Origin: an uncultured Alphaproteobacteria bacterium
GTDB lineage: Bacteria; Pseudomonadota; Alphaproteobacteria; UBA3830
Reading direction: 5' to 3'
Length of the DNA: 7,441 bases
NCBI GenBank assembly: GCA_905233775.1
Contig: CAJOEB010000037.1
Location: 1-7,441, forward strand
Shown piece by piece: positions 6,079 to 7,441 of this stretch. The notes below the pieces were generated by a model that did not search any database, was not told the origin of the DNA, and saw nothing but the letters and a program-made list of their open reading frames with translations. A program made the translations under genes and the position numbers. The first letter of the stretch is position 1; each line of letters starts with the position of its first letter.

Positions 6079-7441
6079 ATGACAGAAACAGAGTTAATAA
6101 ATAATGTTATGAAACGACTGGAAATATATACAAAATTTTCTGAAGAAGTCGATATACAATCCATAGAACCAGAAAAAAGTATGCAATTATTAAATGAACG
6201 CGAAATTTTTAAACCGCAAGATACTCATGTAGATTGGCAAGTTGTTCCCTTCCCGAGAATATCAAGTTCTTATTATATATCTTATATAAAAGGACTTGTT
6301 AGCGAAATAGCAAAACTAGATCATGGTAAGGCTTTATTAAATTCATTTGTATCTAAAATAAAAGAAGGAGAAAAATTACCAATTATTTTTTCTGCTAATA
6401 AAGATGATGCGATAGCTTTCAATATATCAGGCAAAGCTACTACAGGACCTGAATCAAAACCGCATATTATTCTAAATATGTGGGATGGTAAGAGAGTTAC
6501 TGTTCAACAAAAAGAAAATATATATACTTATTCAGTAGGTGGATTATTAAAACCACAAACCGCAGGAAATCTCGTTCCTAAAGGACTTATTGAAATCAGC
6601 TCAGGATTAACTCCTTTTTATATAACTTTTGCTCATGAATTAATTCATGCTCAACGATATTATAAAATAGGCGAAAAAATGAAGGGAGCTAAAAACTTTC
6701 AAGTGGATCCTTACGAGGAAAAAAACAGAATAAGAGTACAATCGCTTTCTCCAAATGCAGAAGAAGAACGTACTGTTCTCAGTCCAAATGATTTTTCCGA
6801 ATTGGTTTTGCGAATAGAAGCAAATGAAATGATCAGATACCCTTACCATTTCAGTGGCGAAAAATTCTATGAACCAATATCTAATATTATCAAAAATATA
6901 TTTGATTCTTATCACAGAGATGATACAAAACTAGAACCTCGTATTACAGAGCATGATGTTAGAAATATTTTACAAACTTTAGTTGGACATACCGATCCCC
7001 TTTCCCCTACTTCTTCAATTGCTATGCCTGAAGATGTTAAGAAAGGCGCAATATATACAAAAGTATCGTTATTACCTCGCATATACAGCTATTTCTACAG
7101 TAATCCGCAAGAAATACCTGCGGCAATAGACAGAGACCTTTCTCAAATTCATCATAATCAACTCGAAGAGCACTATAATCGAGTCGAAGAGCGCTGGAGA
7201 GCAGCGTATCCCGGTATGTATGGCCCAATACCTCCTGCAGGATTTCCCAATCCCCCACAATCTTCTATTGTCGCTGAAAGACTTCAAAGACCAAACGACT
7301 TAGCAAAGGCTTTGATTAAAGTAAATGAAGGAATTACCGAAGAAGATGCTATAGGAAATGCTCTTAGAAAAGTCGGTCCGGAATATCCTTTTATCGCTCG
7401 AGCTTTTGCTAATGTACGGAGAAAAAATCCATTACCACTTC
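6079..7441 (+). CDS. M91-family zinc metallopeptidase effector, copy B (partial, C-terminus off the right edge)
   Basis: This open frame of 454 codons continues past the window end. The ATG at 6079 has an AAGGA site about 8 nt upstream. HELIH is at residues 186-190 (bases 6634-6648), exactly the residue positions of HEMNH in copy A. NAEEERTV (226-233) and SELVLRIEA...RYPY (240-256) follow, giving the M91/NleD-like signature. The His residues should bind zinc and the Glu should activate water. One of the downstream acidic residues (E228-E230) may be the third ligand, which is inference. No signal peptide is present. Further similarity to copy A continues past the catalytic core: a helical block at about 270-312, SLLPRIY at 330-336, and the N-terminus (MTETELINN against MTLSEQLIEN). 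A Pro-rich stretch (PGMYGPIPPAGFPNPP, 378-393) replaces copy A's serine linker. As in copy A, no inhibitor or cognate secretion system is visible in the window. The substrate is unknown. Confidence 0.87.
   Translation, partial: MTETELINNVMKRLEIYTKFSEEVDIQSIEPEKSMQLLNEREIFKPQDTHVDWQVVPFPRISSSYYISYIKGLVSEIAKLDHGKALLNSFVSKIKEGEKLPIIFSANKDDAIAFNISGKATTGPESKPHIILNMWDGKRVTVQQKENIYTYSVGGLLKPQTAGNLVPKGLIEISSGLTPFYITFAHELIHAQRYYKIGEKMKGAKNFQVDPYEEKNRIRVQSLSPNAEEERTVLSPNDFSELVLRIEANEMIRYPYHFSGEKFYEPISNIIKNIFDSYHRDDTKLEPRITEHDVRNILQTLVGHTDPLSPTSSIAMPEDVKKGAIYTKVSLLPRIYSYFYSNPQEIPAAIDRDLSQIHHNQLEEHYNRVEERWRAAYPGMYGPIPPAGFPNPPQSSIVAERLQRPNDLAKALIKVNEGITEEDAIGNALRKVGPEYPFIARAFANVRRKNPLPL

Overview
The window looks like an accessory, island-type region of an AT-rich Gram-negative bacterium. 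The genes have clear Shine-Dalgarno sites, the intergenic DNA is long and very AT-rich, and the cargo resembles host-directed effectors. An intracellular or host-associated alphaproteobacterium of the Holosporales/Rickettsiales kind would fit, but that is inference and no taxonomic marker gene is present.

Layout from left to right: (1) A leftward two-gene operon encodes a small Sec-signal protein with a run of five cysteines (2208-1498). It is followed 15 nt later by a large HExxH zinc metallopeptidase of the M91 (NleD/HopH1/XopG-like) effector family, which runs off the left edge (1482-1). (2) A leftward serine recombinase of the resolvase/invertase type (3054-2464) follows. It sits just downstream of a 70-codon C-terminal remnant of a DUF4143-type ATPase (3288-3076). 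(3) About 540 bases of AT-rich DNA carry two perfect palindromes and a probable promoter. (4) A rightward, intact AAA+/DUF4143 ATPase with a PD-(D/E)XK-like C-terminal domain occupies 3831-4970, with a probable terminator after it. (5) A rightward two-gene operon encodes a second small Sec-signal protein (5355-6047) that ends in a eukaryotic-style CaaX sequence, then a second M91 metallopeptidase running off the right edge (6079-7441).

The main observation is that the two outer operons are diverged copies of the same cassette: a small secreted cysteine-bearing protein followed by an M91 peptidase. They point away from each other around a mobile-DNA core. Both peptidases place HExxH at residues 186-190, share the downstream NAEE and SEL..R.EA....RYPY blocks, and share further C-terminal and N-terminal similarity. 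The two small proteins share short anchors and carry cysteine clusters at opposite ends that could be lipidated in a eukaryotic host. The cassette is a plausible undescribed effector-plus-partner module. Its biochemical role cannot be read from the sequence alone.
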